NCBI GenBank assembly: GCA_949448405.1
Contig: CASTFX010000020.1
Coordinates: forward strand, 1 to 12,736
Origin: an uncultured Clostridia bacterium
GTDB lineage: Bacteria > Bacillota > Clostridia > TANB77 > CAG-508
DNA: 12,736 nucleotides
Reading direction: 5' to 3'
Part shown: positions 1 to 7,819 of the stretch, in pieces
Position numbering within the stretch: position 1 is the first letter of the stretch
Layout: each line of letters starts with the position of its first letter
Notes under the pieces: model-generated
Told to the model about the DNA's origin: nothing
Databases searched by the model: none
The model's input: only the letters and a program-made list of their open reading frames with translations
Position numbers and translations under genes: made by a program

Positions 1-792
1 GATATGGAAAAAGCAGCAGAGCTATTACGTGAAAGAGGAATTGCAAAAGCTGCTAAAAAATCAAGCAGAATAGCTGCTGAAGGATTAGTTGTAGCTTATG
101 TATCTGAAGACGGAAAAGCAGGAGCCGTTGTTGAGGTTAATGCAGAAACAGATTTTGTTGCTAAGAATGAAGAATTTAAAAATTTTGCAAACGATGTTGC
201 TTGCCAAGTAGTTAAAGAGAATCCATCAAATGTTGAAGAATTACTTTCTCAAAAATGGATTAAAGATACTAGTAAGACAGTAGCAGAAGTTTTAACTGAT
301 AAAATAGCAACTATCGGTGAAAATATGTCAATAAGAAGATTTGTTAGATTTACATCTAATGGATTAGTTGAGAAATATATCCACGGAGAAGGAAAAATAG
401 GAGTACTTGTTTCTATGGAAGGTGGAAATAATGAGCTTGCAAAAGATATATGTATGCAAATTGCAGCAGCTCGTCCAGAATTCTTAGATAGAAATTCTGT
501 GCCAGAAGAAAGAGTTTCTAAAGAAATGGAAATCTTAAAAGTTCAAGCTATGAATGAAGGAAAACCAGCAGAAATAGCTGAAAAAATGGTACAAGGAAGA
601 ATAGGAAAATTCTATGGGGAAATTTGTATGGTTGATCAACCATTCGTAAAAGACCCTAATATTAAAGTTTCTGATTTACTTGCTTCAAAAAATGCAAAAG
701 TTATTGAATTTGCAAGAATTGAAAAAGGTGAAGGTTTAGAGAAAAAAGAAGAAAACTTTGCTGAAGAAGTTGCAAAGCAAATTAATGGTTAA
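1..792 (+). CDS. tsf: Elongation factor Ts, 5'-truncated by the window edge
   Basis: EF-Ts is the cytoplasmic guanine-nucleotide exchange factor that regenerates EF-Tu-GTP during translation. The reading frame is open from base 1 and enters the window inside the N-terminal UBA-like domain. The residues DMEKAAELLRERGIAKAAKK match the family just after its usual first 30 or so residues, so the ATG at 4 is internal and not the start. The EF-Ts signature EVNAETDFVAKN lies at about residues 44-55 counted from that Met. The dimerisation/core domain follows, with GKIGVLVSMEGG, MQIAAARPEF and the late-core motif DQPFVKDP. The C-terminus is intact, with TAA at 790-792. A terminator starts 6 bases later, so this is the end of its transcription unit. 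rpsB is probably just upstream, outside the window, as is usual for tsf; that is inference. Identification is very secure. Confidence 0.97.
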   Translation, partial: DMEKAAELLRERGIAKAAKKSSRIAAEGLVVAYVSEDGKAGAVVEVNAETDFVAKNEEFKNFANDVACQVVKENPSNVEELLSQKWIKDTSKTVAEVLTDKIATIGENMSIRRFVRFTSNGLVEKYIHGEGKIGVLVSMEGGNNELAKDICMQIAAARPEFLDRNSVPEERVSKEMEILKVQAMNEGKPAEIAEKMVQGRIGKFYGEICMVDQPFVKDPNIKVSDLLASKNAKVIEFARIEKGEGLEKKEENFAEEVAKQING

Positions 793-798
793 TTAAAG

Positions 799-824
799 GA
801 GAGGTGAAATAGCCTCTCTTTTTT
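799..824 (+). terminator. Rho-independent terminator after tsf
   Basis: A 6-bp perfect stem pairs GAGAGG (799-804) with CCTCTC (813-818) around an 8-base loop. TTTTTT (819-824) follows at once. It sits 6 bases after the tsf stop and separates tsf from carA. Confidence 0.9.
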
Positions 825-893
825 AGGAAACATAATGTCGAAAAACAATTTTTAATAATTTTTTTTGCCCAAAAGTGGGAGAAAGGTAGAAAA

Positions 894-1961
894 ATGAAAG
901 GTTACTTAGTATTAGAAAATGGAGAAATATTTGAAGGAGAAAGAATAGGCTATGAAAAAGATACTTGCCTAGAAGTAGTTTTTAATACGTCAATGGCAGG
1001 ATATTTAAAAGTATTTACAGATCCTTCGTATTCATCACAAGGAGTTGTTATGACATATCCATTAATAGGAAACTATGGTGTAATACCAGAAGATATGGAA
1101 TCTAAAAAGGTATGGGTTAGTGCGGTATTTATTCACGAACTTGCAGAAACTGCAAGTAACTTTAGAAAAGTGAAAGACTTAGAAGAATATTTGATAGAAA
1201 ATGAAGTACCAGGACTAAAAAATGTTAATACAAGAAAACTAACTAAAATACTTAGAAATAATGGAACTATGAGAGGCAAAATAACTTCTAGTATAGAGAA
1301 TAAAGCCGAAATAATAAAAGAGATTAAAGAATATAAACCAACTAATTTAGTTGGAATGGTATCTACTAAAAGAAGCTATGTGACAGGTGAAGGAGATATT
1401 AAGGTATCACTTTTAGATTTTGGTTGCAAGGAAAATATAATAAGAGAGTTACTAAAAAGAAATTGTACAGTATATGTATATCCACAAGATACACCAAAAG
1501 ATAAAATACTAGAATGTAACCCAGATGGAATAGTACTTTCAAATGGACCTGGAGACCCAGAAGATTGTAAAATTGGAATAGAAACAGTAAAAGAATTGTA
1601 TAATGGAAATATACCAATACTTGGAATATGCTTAGGACATCAACTTATGGGACTTGCTACAGGAGCTAAAACTGCAAAATTAAAATATGGTCATAGAGGA
1701 CCAAATCATCCAGTAAAAGATTTAAAGACAGATAAGGTATATATTACTTCACAAAATCATGGATATTATATAAAAGAAGATAGTATAGATAGTAAAAAGG
1801 CTGAAATTTCACATATTAACTTAAATGACGGAACGGTTGAGGGATTGAGATATAAAGATAAAGACATATTTACAGTACAATTTCATCCAGAAGCATGCCC
1901 AGGACCAGAAGATACTTCATATATATTTGATGAATTTTTAAGTTTAATTTCTACTATATAA
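894..1961 (+). CDS. carA: Carbamoyl-phosphate synthase, small (glutaminase) subunit
   Basis: CarA hydrolyses glutamine and channels the ammonia to CarB for carbamoyl-phosphate synthesis, which feeds pyrimidine and arginine biosynthesis in the cytoplasm. The 355 residues are about the family length. The N-terminal CPSase small-subunit domain covers roughly residues 1-150 (YLVLENGEIFEGE, VFNTSMAGY, DPSYSSQG, VPGLKNVNTRKLTKILRNNG). A class I glutamine amidotransferase domain covers roughly 168-352. The nucleophile is Cys246 in GICLGHQLMGLA, with His331 and Glu333 in QFHPEACPGPEDT; SNGPGDPED and SQNHGY are also present. The ATG at 894 follows GGAGAAAGG (878-886) at good spacing. I found no convincing promoter or PyrR-type attenuator in the 69 bases between the tsf terminator and this start. 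The gene stops inside the left arm of the inverted-repeat element at 1961-2133, which separates it from carB. Confidence 0.97.
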   Translation: MKGYLVLENGEIFEGERIGYEKDTCLEVVFNTSMAGYLKVFTDPSYSSQGVVMTYPLIGNYGVIPEDMESKKVWVSAVFIHELAETASNFRKVKDLEEYLIENEVPGLKNVNTRKLTKILRNNGTMRGKITSSIENKAEIIKEIKEYKPTNLVGMVSTKRSYVTGEGDIKVSLLDFGCKENIIRELLKRNCTVYVYPQDTPKDKILECNPDGIVLSNGPGDPEDCKIGIETVKELYNGNIPILGICLGHQLMGLATGAKTAKLKYGHRGPNHPVKDLKTDKVYITSQNHGYYIKEDSIDSKKAEISHINLNDGTVEGLRYKDKDIFTVQFHPEACPGPEDTSYIFDEFLSLISTI

Positions 1962-2133
1962 TATAACAATAAAATTGCGTTTATCGCTCAGGGCGAGCTA
2001 ATTTTCGGAGAAATTCTAAATGAATTTTATGGTACCCTTCCACGGCAGGCGTGAACTCTTTCCATAAAAATATTAAGAATTTCTATCCTCAATTACTCTA
2101 CATTCGCTCTATCACTTAATTTTATTGTTATAT
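1961..2133. repeat. Imperfect palindrome with 16-bp terminal inverted repeats between carA and carB (MITE-like element or structured RNA)
   Basis: The ends 1961-1976 (ATATAACAATAAAATT) and 2118-2133 are perfect reverse complements. Further nested pairings are visible inside. GAG plus TAATT (1995-2003, one bulged C) pairs with AATTACTC (2091-2098). AGAAATTCT (2009-2017) pairs with AGAATTTCT (2076-2084). TTTTATGG (2025-2032) pairs with CCATAAAA (2062-2069). A terminal CACG/CGTG hairpin (2041-2044 with 2050-2053) has loop GCAGG, and there is a side hairpin GCTC/GAGC at 1986-1998. The interior is visibly richer in GC than the flanking genes. The left arm includes the last base of the carA stop codon, and TA/TATA flanks both ends, as after insertion at a TA target. 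I see no ORF and no T-tract, so it is not a terminator. It could be a non-autonomous transposable element, a structured RNA, or both; family unknown. Confidence 0.75.
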
Positions 2134-2170
2134 ATAGTAAAATAATAAAAAATGAAAGGAAGAAAATAAT

Positions 2171-5100
2171 ATGCCAAGAAATAAGAATATTAAAAAAGTA
2201 TTAGTAATAGGTTCAGGACCAATAATAATAGGACAAGCAGCAGAGTTTGACTATGCAGGAACACAAGCTTGTGTAGAATTAAAGAAAGAAGGATTAGAAG
2301 TAATACTTGTTAATTCTAATCCAGCAACAATAATGACAGACAAAAATATGGCAGATAAGATTTACATAGAGCCATTAACAGTTAAAACAGTTAAGAAGAT
2401 AATAGAAAAAGAAAAACCAGATAGTATACTTCCAAATCTTGGAGGACAAACAGGACTTAACATTGCAATGGAGCTTGAAGAGAAAGGATTTTTAAAAGAG
2501 AACAAAGTTACTCTACTTGGAACTTCAGCAGAAGGAATAAAAAATGCAGAGGATAGACAAGCATTTAAAGATATGATGGAAAGTATAAATGAGCCATGTG
2601 TTGCAAGTAAAGTAGTAAACAATGTAGAAGATGCAGTAAGCTTTTCGAGAGAAATAGGGCTACCAGTTATAGTAAGACCAGCATATACACTTGGTGGAAC
2701 AGGTGGAGGAATTGCTTATACAGAGGAACAATTAAGGGATATAAGTTCTAATGGATTACATTTATCAAGAGTATGTCAGGTATTAATAGAAAAATGTATA
2801 TCTGGTTGGAAAGAAATTGAGTATGAAGTAATAAGAGATTCAAAAGGAAATTGTATAACAGTATGTAATATGGAAAATATAAATCCTGTTGGAGTACATA
2901 CAGGAGATAGTATAGTAGTTGCACCATCTCAAACACTTGCAGATAGAGAATACCAGATGCTTAGAACATCAGCAATAAAAATAATATCAGCTCTTAAAAT
3001 CGAAGGTGGCTGTAATGTACAATTTGCGCTAAATCCAAACAGTTTTGAATATGCTGTAATAGAAGTAAACCCAAGAGTTAGCCGTTCATCAGCTTTAGCT
3101 TCTAAAGCAACAGGTTATCCAATAGCGAAAGTTGCAACAAAAATTGCAATAGGTTATACACTAGATGAAATAAAGAATGCAGTAACAGGGAAAACTTACG
3201 CATGCTTTGAACCAGTACTTGATTATGTAGTAGTAAAAGTTCCAAAGTGGCCATTTAACAAATTCTTGACAGCAAGTCGTGAACTCGGAACTCAAATGAA
3301 AGCAACAGGAGAAGTAATGGCGATTGCTCCAACACTTGAAGCAGGACTTATGAAGGCTATACGTTCATTAGAGGAAAATGTTGATAGTTTAATACTTCCT
3401 AAATTTTCAAGTTATACAGATGAACAAATTAGAAATGAACTTAAAAATGTAAATAACGAAACTTTATGGGTAGTTGCAGAAAACTTAAGAAGAGGTATGA
3501 GCACCCAGCAAATACATGAAGCAACAACAATAGATACTTTCTTTATAAGTAAAATAAATAATTTGGTTAAATTAGAAGAAGAACTTAAAACTAATAATTT
3601 AAGTATTGATTTACTAAAAAAAGCTAAGGTATATGGATATACTGATAGGGTTATATCACAACTTTCAAAAATATCACTAGAAGAAGTAAAGAAACTTAGA
3701 AAAGAAAATGGAATAATTGCAGCTTTCAAAATGGTAGATACTTGCGCAGCAGAGTTTGATGCAGAAACACCATATTATTATTCTAGTTATGATGATGAAA
3801 ATGAGACAGAGGAAAATGGGGATAGAAAGAAAGTGGTTGTACTAGGTTCAGGACCAATAAGGATAGGACAAGGAATAGAATTTGACTATTGTAGTGTTCA
3901 TTCAGTATGGTCACTAAAGAAAAAAGGATATGAAACAATAATTGTAAATAATAATCCAGAAACAGTTAGTACAGATTTTGATATAGCTGACAAGTTGTAC
4001 TTTGAACCATTAACAAGTGAAGATGTAGAAAATATTATAGATGTTGAAAAACCATATGGAGCAATAGTACAATTTGGGGGACAAACAGCAATAAAGTTAA
4101 CTAGAGCTTTAAAAGAAATGGGTGTTAAGATACTTGGAACTCAGGAAGAAGATATGGATAGAGCAGAGGACAGAGAATTGTTTGATGAAGCTTTAAACAA
4201 TTGTGGTATTTTAAGACCAAAGGGAAGCACAGTATACACAGTAGAAGAAGCTAAAAAAGTTGCAAATGCTTTAGGGTATCCAGTACTTGTTAGACCATCA
4301 TATGTACTTGGTGGACAAGGTATGGCTATTGCATATGATGATAGTGAAATAACAGAATTTATCAATGAAATAAATAAAACAGTACAAGAGCACCCAATAC
4401 TTGTAGATAAATATATGCTAGGAAAAGAGTTAGAAGTTGATGCTATATGTGATGGAGAAGATATATTGATACCAGGTATAATGGAACACTTAGAAAGAGC
4501 AGGAATTCACTCTGGAGATAGTATTTCAGTATATCCAACTCAGAATATTTCAGAAGAACACCAAAAGAAGATAATAGAATATACAGAAAAGATTGCAAAG
4601 GAACTTAATGTTATAGGAGTACTTAATATCCAATTTATAATTTGCGAAGGAGAAGTATATATAATAGAGGTTAATCCTCGTTCTAGTAGGACAGTACCAT
4701 ATATAAGCAAAGTAACAAATCTACCAGTTATAGATATAGCAACAAGAGTAATACTTGGAGAAAAACTTAAGAACATAGGATATGGTACAGGAATATATAG
4801 AAGAAGCGAATATATTGCAATAAAAATGCCAGTGTTCTCTTTTGAAAAGATTAAAAATGCAGATACAAGTTTAGGTCCAGAAATGAAATCAACAGGAGAA
4901 GTACTTGGAGTTTCTAAGAGCTTTTCAGACGCAATAGTTAAAGCATTTATAGCATCAGGAATAAATATTCCAAAAACAGGAAATGTTCTTATAACAGTAA
5001 GAGATAAGGATAAAGAAGAAATGTTACCTCTTGCTAAGAAACTGTTTAACAAAGGATTTAATATATATGCAACAAAAGGAACAGCGACACTACTTAAAAA

Positions 5101-5371
5101 TAATGGAATTGAAGTAAAAGTTGTTGAGAAAATTTGGGAAGGTGCAGAAAGTATACCAAATCTATTACAACTTGGAAAAATTAATTTCATAATAAATACA
5201 CCAACAAGAGGTAAAGAATCAAATCGTGATGGATTTAAAATAAGAAGATTAGCAGCAGAATCAAAAATACCATGCTTCACATCAATTGATACAGCAAATG
5301 CTTTATATGACGCTATAGAAGATACTAAAACAGAGGAAGAATTAGAAGTAGTAGATATAACAGAAGTATAA
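2171..5371 (+). CDS. carB: Carbamoyl-phosphate synthase, large (synthetase) subunit
   Basis: CarB uses ammonia from CarA, bicarbonate and two ATP to make carbamoyl phosphate. The 1066 residues are full length, and the family's internal duplication is visible. Half 1 starts VLVIGSGPIIIGQAAEFDYAG (residues 10-30) and carries an ATP-grasp domain with VRPAYTLGGTGGG (168-180), ENINPVGVHTGDS and EVNPRVSRSSALASKATGYP. A helical oligomerisation region follows. Half 2 begins near residue 553 with VVVLGSGPIRIGQGIEFDY and has a second ATP-grasp domain with VRPSYVLGGQGM, ERAGIHSGDS and EVNPRSSRTVPY. From about residue 936 comes the MGS-like allosteric domain (GFNIYATKGTA, INTPTRGK, RDGFKIRR, CFTSIDTANA), the usual site for nucleotide effectors. 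The ATG at 2171 follows AAAGGAAG (2155-2162). It is presumably co-transcribed with carA through the intervening palindrome, since no terminator or clear promoter separates them. No defect is seen. Confidence 0.97.
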   Translation: MPRNKNIKKVLVIGSGPIIIGQAAEFDYAGTQACVELKKEGLEVILVNSNPATIMTDKNMADKIYIEPLTVKTVKKIIEKEKPDSILPNLGGQTGLNIAMELEEKGFLKENKVTLLGTSAEGIKNAEDRQAFKDMMESINEPCVASKVVNNVEDAVSFSREIGLPVIVRPAYTLGGTGGGIAYTEEQLRDISSNGLHLSRVCQVLIEKCISGWKEIEYEVIRDSKGNCITVCNMENINPVGVHTGDSIVVAPSQTLADREYQMLRTSAIKIISALKIEGGCNVQFALNPNSFEYAVIEVNPRVSRSSALASKATGYPIAKVATKIAIGYTLDEIKNAVTGKTYACFEPVLDYVVVKVPKWPFNKFLTASRELGTQMKATGEVMAIAPTLEAGLMKAIRSLEENVDSLILPKFSSYTDEQIRNELKNVNNETLWVVAENLRRGMSTQQIHEATTIDTFFISKINNLVKLEEELKTNNLSIDLLKKAKVYGYTDRVISQLSKISLEEVKKLRKENGIIAAFKMVDTCAAEFDAETPYYYSSYDDENETEENGDRKKVVVLGSGPIRIGQGIEFDYCSVHSVWSLKKKGYETIIVNNNPETVSTDFDIADKLYFEPLTSEDVENIIDVEKPYGAIVQFGGQTAIKLTRALKEMGVKILGTQEEDMDRAEDRELFDEALNNCGILRPKGSTVYTVEEAKKVANALGYPVLVRPSYVLGGQGMAIAYDDSEITEFINEINKTVQEHPILVDKYMLGKELEVDAICDGEDILIPGIMEHLERAGIHSGDSISVYPTQNISEEHQKKIIEYTEKIAKELNVIGVLNIQFIICEGEVYIIEVNPRSSRTVPYISKVTNLPVIDIATRVILGEKLKNIGYGTGIYRRSEYIAIKMPVFSFEKIKNADTSLGPEMKSTGEVLGVSKSFSDAIVKAFIASGINIPKTGNVLITVRDKDKEEMLPLAKKLFNKGFNIYATKGTATLLKNNGIEVKVVEKIWEGAESIPNLLQLGKINFIINTPTRGKESNRDGFKIRRLAAESKIPCFTSIDTANALYDAIEDTKTEEELEVVDITEV

Positions 5372-5379
5372 ATGTAATT

Positions 5380-5421
5380 AAAAGTAGTAAGGAAGTTTGT
5401 ATATTTTCTTACTACTTTTTT
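5380..5421 (+). terminator. Rho-independent terminator after carB
   Basis: A 12-bp perfect outer stem pairs 5380-5391 (AAAAGTAGTAAG) with 5408-5419, and G-T and A-T pairs extend it inward. It ends in a run of T (5416-5421). It starts 9 bases after the carB stop and closes the car unit. Confidence 0.9.
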
Positions 5422-5528
5422 CAATTTCTTAAATTTGTAAAAAATTGCCTAAATTTATTTAATTTTATCAGTATTTATAATATAATATATAAAAAAATAT
5501 TTCTAAAAATAGTAATATAATAATCTAA

Positions 5529-5567
5529 ATTAAGAAAGTCTTAAGACAAAATATATTGTTTCTTAAT
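5529..5567. promoter_or_regulatory. Candidate operator: nested palindromes overlapping the -35 of the glycosyltransferase promoter
   Basis: ATTAAGAAA (5529-5537) and TTTCTTAAT (5559-5567) form a perfect 9-bp inverted repeat. The left part of its spacer contains the perfect 10-bp palindrome GTCTTAAGAC (5538-5547). The right arm overlaps the TTGTTT -35 element. The position suits a repressor site, but the protein is unknown, and AT-rich DNA makes chance palindromes commoner. Confidence 0.4.
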
Positions 5568-5583
5568 AATTATTTGCTATAAT
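5556..5583 (+). promoter_or_regulatory. Sigma-A-type promoter of the glycosyltransferase/VTT operon
   Basis: The -35 TTGTTT (5556-5561) and -10 TATAAT (5578-5583) are 16 bp apart. TG at 5576-5577 minus one base (TGCTATAAT) gives an extended -10. It lies 33 bases before the start codon, just after the carB terminator. The DNA upstream (5422-5528) is almost pure A/T with several further TATAAT-like strings and nothing else I can identify. Confidence 0.75.
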
Positions 5584-5616
5584 TAAAATATCGAAAAAAG
5601 ATAGAGAGGGTTTTAG

Positions 5617-6846
5617 ATGGAACTTTTTAAGGAAATATTGAAAGTAATAGATATAGTAACAGTAGCATATTTGGTTTATTATGTCATAACTGGTTTATGT
5701 GCTATAAAAACAAAGAAAGTAATTAGAAAAGCAACAAATACACATAAGTTTGCAATTGTTATACCAGCAAGAAATGAAGAAAGAGTTATTGGAAATCTTT
5801 TAAAAAGTCTAAATAAACAAGAATATCCTAAAGAACAATATGATGTATTTGTAGCTATTAATAATTGTACAGATAAAACCAAAGAAGTTGTTTTAAAAAA
5901 TGGTGCACAAGTTATAGAATGTCAAGTACCAGTTAAATCAAAAGGAGAAGCATTAAGAATTGCTTTCAATGAATTAAATAAATTAGATTATGAAGCTTAT
6001 ATAATTTTTGATGCAGATAATATAGTTCATCCAAAATTTATATCTAAAATGAATAAAGCCATAGATGCAGGATATGAATTAGCACAAGGATTTAGAGATA
6101 GTAAAAATATAAGTGATACATGGGTTTCTAGTTGTTATTCAATACATTACCTAATTCATAATATTTTCTTAAACCAAGCTAGAATGAATATAGACAAGTC
6201 AAGCTTTATAAATGGTACAGGTTTCATGATTTCTAAAAAGTATATAAATAGAAAAGGATATAAAGCATATACACTTACAGAAGATATAGAACTTACTGTA
6301 AAATGTGCAATAGATAATGAAGATATAGCTTTTGTGGAAGATGCTATTACATATGATGAGCAACCAACTACATTTAAAGCTTCATGGAAACAAAGGAAAA
6401 GATGGTCAATTGGAACAATTCAATGTTTTAAAATTTATTCAATGAAACTAATTAAAAAAGCATTAAAAAAGAATAGCTTTTCAAGTATAGATAATTTAAT
6501 ATTTTTATTTTCGCCAGTTTTACAGTTTTTAGGAGCAATATCATATGTATCACGTTTCCTAATAGGACTTGCAGAATTATCAAATATGAATTATATGGGA
6601 AAACTTTCTACAATAATAGTGTACTATGCTATAAGTTTAGTATTATCTATCACAGCAATAAAGATGAAAAAGAAACATATAATTCCATATTTAAAAGGAA
6701 TAATAATGCTTCCAGTATTTGTATTGTCTTGGATACCAATAAACATTTTAGCATGTTTTAACCAAGGAAAACAAACTAACTGGGAGAAAATAGAACATAC
6801 AAGAGATGTTACAATAGATAAGATACTAGAAGTTAATTATAAATAA
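5617..6846 (+). CDS. Membrane family-2 glycosyltransferase with processive-synthase motifs
   Basis: This is probably an inner-membrane enzyme that polymerises or transfers sugars from a nucleotide-sugar donor on the cytoplasmic face. Residues 12-30 form an N-terminal membrane helix. The GT-A catalytic domain (about 44-270) starts FAIVIPARNEERVIGNLL and includes the metal-binding FDADN (D132, D134), the TED motif (221-223, putative catalytic Asp223) and QRKRW (259-263). The last is the QxxRW motif of processive GT2 enzymes such as cellulose, hyaluronan and poly-N-acetylglucosamine synthases. Hydrophobic stretches at about 293-318, 331-348 and 358-381 form a C-terminal membrane block, and the end carries WEKIEHTR, as in IcaA/BcsA-like relatives. 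The 409 residues are a normal length for a compact member. The start at 5617 follows GAGAGGG (5603-5609). The sugar cannot be told from sequence. A VTT membrane protein gene follows after 15 bases. Confidence 0.85.
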   Translation: MELFKEILKVIDIVTVAYLVYYVITGLCAIKTKKVIRKATNTHKFAIVIPARNEERVIGNLLKSLNKQEYPKEQYDVFVAINNCTDKTKEVVLKNGAQVIECQVPVKSKGEALRIAFNELNKLDYEAYIIFDADNIVHPKFISKMNKAIDAGYELAQGFRDSKNISDTWVSSCYSIHYLIHNIFLNQARMNIDKSSFINGTGFMISKKYINRKGYKAYTLTEDIELTVKCAIDNEDIAFVEDAITYDEQPTTFKASWKQRKRWSIGTIQCFKIYSMKLIKKALKKNSFSSIDNLIFLFSPVLQFLGAISYVSRFLIGLAELSNMNYMGKLSTIIVYYAISLVLSITAIKMKKKHIIPYLKGIIMLPVFVLSWIPINILACFNQGKQTNWEKIEHTRDVTIDKILEVNYK

Positions 6847-6861
6847 AATGGAGCATATAAA

Positions 6862-7557
6862 ATGGAGAGTAAGAAGGTAAAGATTTTTAAAATAATAGTT
6901 TTTATAATGTTTTTAATTATAATGGTAGTGCTAACAATAAAGCTTTTACCTATATTTAAAGGAATTACAACAGAAGAAGGAAGATTGAATTTTAAACAAG
7001 AAATAGAGAGTTTAGGAATTGAAGGAATATTCATTATCATAGGATTAATGGTAGCACAAATATTTTTGCCAATACTTCCAGGGGAACCAGTAGAGATTTT
7101 GGCAGGAATGTCATATGGACCAATAGGAGGCCTAATAGTAATATTTTTAGGAGCATTTGTAAGTAGCTTTATAATTTTTTTCGCAGTCAGAAAGTTTGGA
7201 AGAAATTTTATATATAGTTTTGTATCAAAAGATAAAATAGATAAAATTGAAAAAAGCAAGTGGTTTTCAAATCAAAAAAGAATTGACACAATACTATTTA
7301 TATTATTCTTTATACCAGGAACACCTAAAGACTTATTTGTATATTTAGGAGGACTATTGCCAGTAAAACCAGTAAGATTTTTAGCAATATCAACTTTTGC
7401 AAGATTCCCATCTATTATATCATCAACAATTGCTGGAAGTAACTTAGTTACAGGGAATTGGACAATAATACTTGTAACATATGCAATAACATTTGCAATT
7501 TCGCTTATAATAATATATATTTTTAGGAAAAAAGAGAAAGTATATATAAAACTATAA
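6862..7557 (+). CDS. VTT-domain (DedA/TVP38/TMEM64 family) membrane protein
   Basis: A polytopic membrane protein of 231 residues, the usual length of TVP38/TMEM64 (formerly SNARE-associated) proteins. Some DedA-superfamily members act as lipid scramblases or carry undecaprenyl or other lipids across the bilayer; whether this one does is unknown. Residues 8-28 form the first membrane helix. The family core is clear. GEPVEILAGMSYGPIGG near residues 74-90, with a conserved acidic residue and glycines, is followed by a helix and VRKFGRNFI. Then comes FFIPGTPKDLFVYLGGLLP near 150-168, the second re-entrant motif with conserved PGTPKD. Later helices are at about 172-190 and 198-222. GGAG (6850-6853) sits 8 bases before the ATG. 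It is 15 bases downstream of the glycosyltransferase and surely co-transcribed, which suggests a link to envelope glycan or lipid traffic. Confidence 0.88.
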   Translation: MESKKVKIFKIIVFIMFLIIMVVLTIKLLPIFKGITTEEGRLNFKQEIESLGIEGIFIIIGLMVAQIFLPILPGEPVEILAGMSYGPIGGLIVIFLGAFVSSFIIFFAVRKFGRNFIYSFVSKDKIDKIEKSKWFSNQKRIDTILFILFFIPGTPKDLFVYLGGLLPVKPVRFLAISTFARFPSIISSTIAGSNLVTGNWTIILVTYAITFAISLIIIYIFRKKEKVYIKL

Positions 7558-7620
7558 TAAGAAAAGTAGCTTTACTACAAGGCACAGAAATAGACAATTT
7601 TTATATTAAATAAAGAAGGA

Positions 7621-7676
7621 ACACCTCATTTAGTAGACCATAATTAATGGGTATAATCTAAATGAAGGTGTACTTT
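7621..7676 (+). terminator. Rho-independent terminator after the glycosyltransferase/VTT operon
   Basis: A long hairpin pairs ACACCT (7621-7626) with AGGTGT (7666-7671) and CATTTAG (7627-7633) with CTAAATG (7658-7664), with A7665 bulged. The loop contains an inner CCAT/ATGG stem (7638-7641 with 7647-7650). CTTTTT follows directly. It lies 63 bases after the VTT gene stop; those 63 bases hold only a weak GTAG/CTAC mini-hairpin. Confidence 0.85.
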
Positions 7677-7723
7677 TTATGCACGAAAATTTATCAAAAT
7701 ATATAAATAATTTGCCAAAGATA

Positions 7724-7761
7724 TTGAATTAATTGACATAAAATGGTATAATAAATAAGAT
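7724..7761 (+). promoter_or_regulatory. Two overlapping sigma-A-type promoters for the cpsC-cpsD-cpsB operon
   Basis: Promoter A has TTGAAT (7724-7729), a 17-bp spacer and TATAAT (7747-7752), with TGG just before the -10 giving an extended -10. Promoter B is shifted 9 bases downstream, with a perfect TTGACA (7733-7738), 17 bp and TAAGAT (7756-7761). Promoter A has the better -10, promoter B the better -35. Either would leave a 5' leader of about 50-60 bases in which I see no clear structure. Confidence 0.75.
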
Positions 7762-7807
7762 AATTTAAACCGAGTGAAAAATATTATAAAAACTTTACTA
7801 ATAGATG

Positions 7808-7813
7808 AAAGGA
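7808..7813 (+). promoter_or_regulatory. Ribosome-binding site that fixes the cpsC start at 7820
   Basis: AAAGGA lies 6 bases before the ATG at 7820. The earlier in-frame ATG at 7805 directly abuts this site and has no ribosome site of its own, so 7820 is the likely start. Confidence 0.75.
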
Positions 7814-7819
7814 ATACGA

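Noticed and set aside
825..893. A PyrR-type attenuator or a promoter before carA.
   Set aside because: There is no PyrR-binding loop consensus, no antiterminator/terminator pair, and no acceptable -35/-10 pair; only a weak CCC/GGG mini-hairpin near 868-879 is present.
2030..2064. GGTACC inside the carA-carB element as a T-box or riboswitch signature.
   Set aside because: The T-box core AGGGTGGnACCGCG is absent on both strands, there is no terminator stem, and the position between carA and carB does not suit a T-box.
1961..2133. A known self-cleaving ribozyme (hammerhead, twister, HDV-like) in the inverted-repeat element.
   Set aside because: I could not find the conserved core strings of these classes on either strand.
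4540..5424. A 294-codon open frame on the minus strand inside carB.
   Set aside because: It lies opposite the conserved ATP-grasp and MGS coding sequence of carB, has no recognisable motif, and is rich in Ser, Leu and Ile as expected from the complement of this AT-rich gene.
6837..7259. A 140-codon minus-strand frame opposite the VTT gene.
   Set aside because: A shadow of the VTT coding frame, with no family features of its own.
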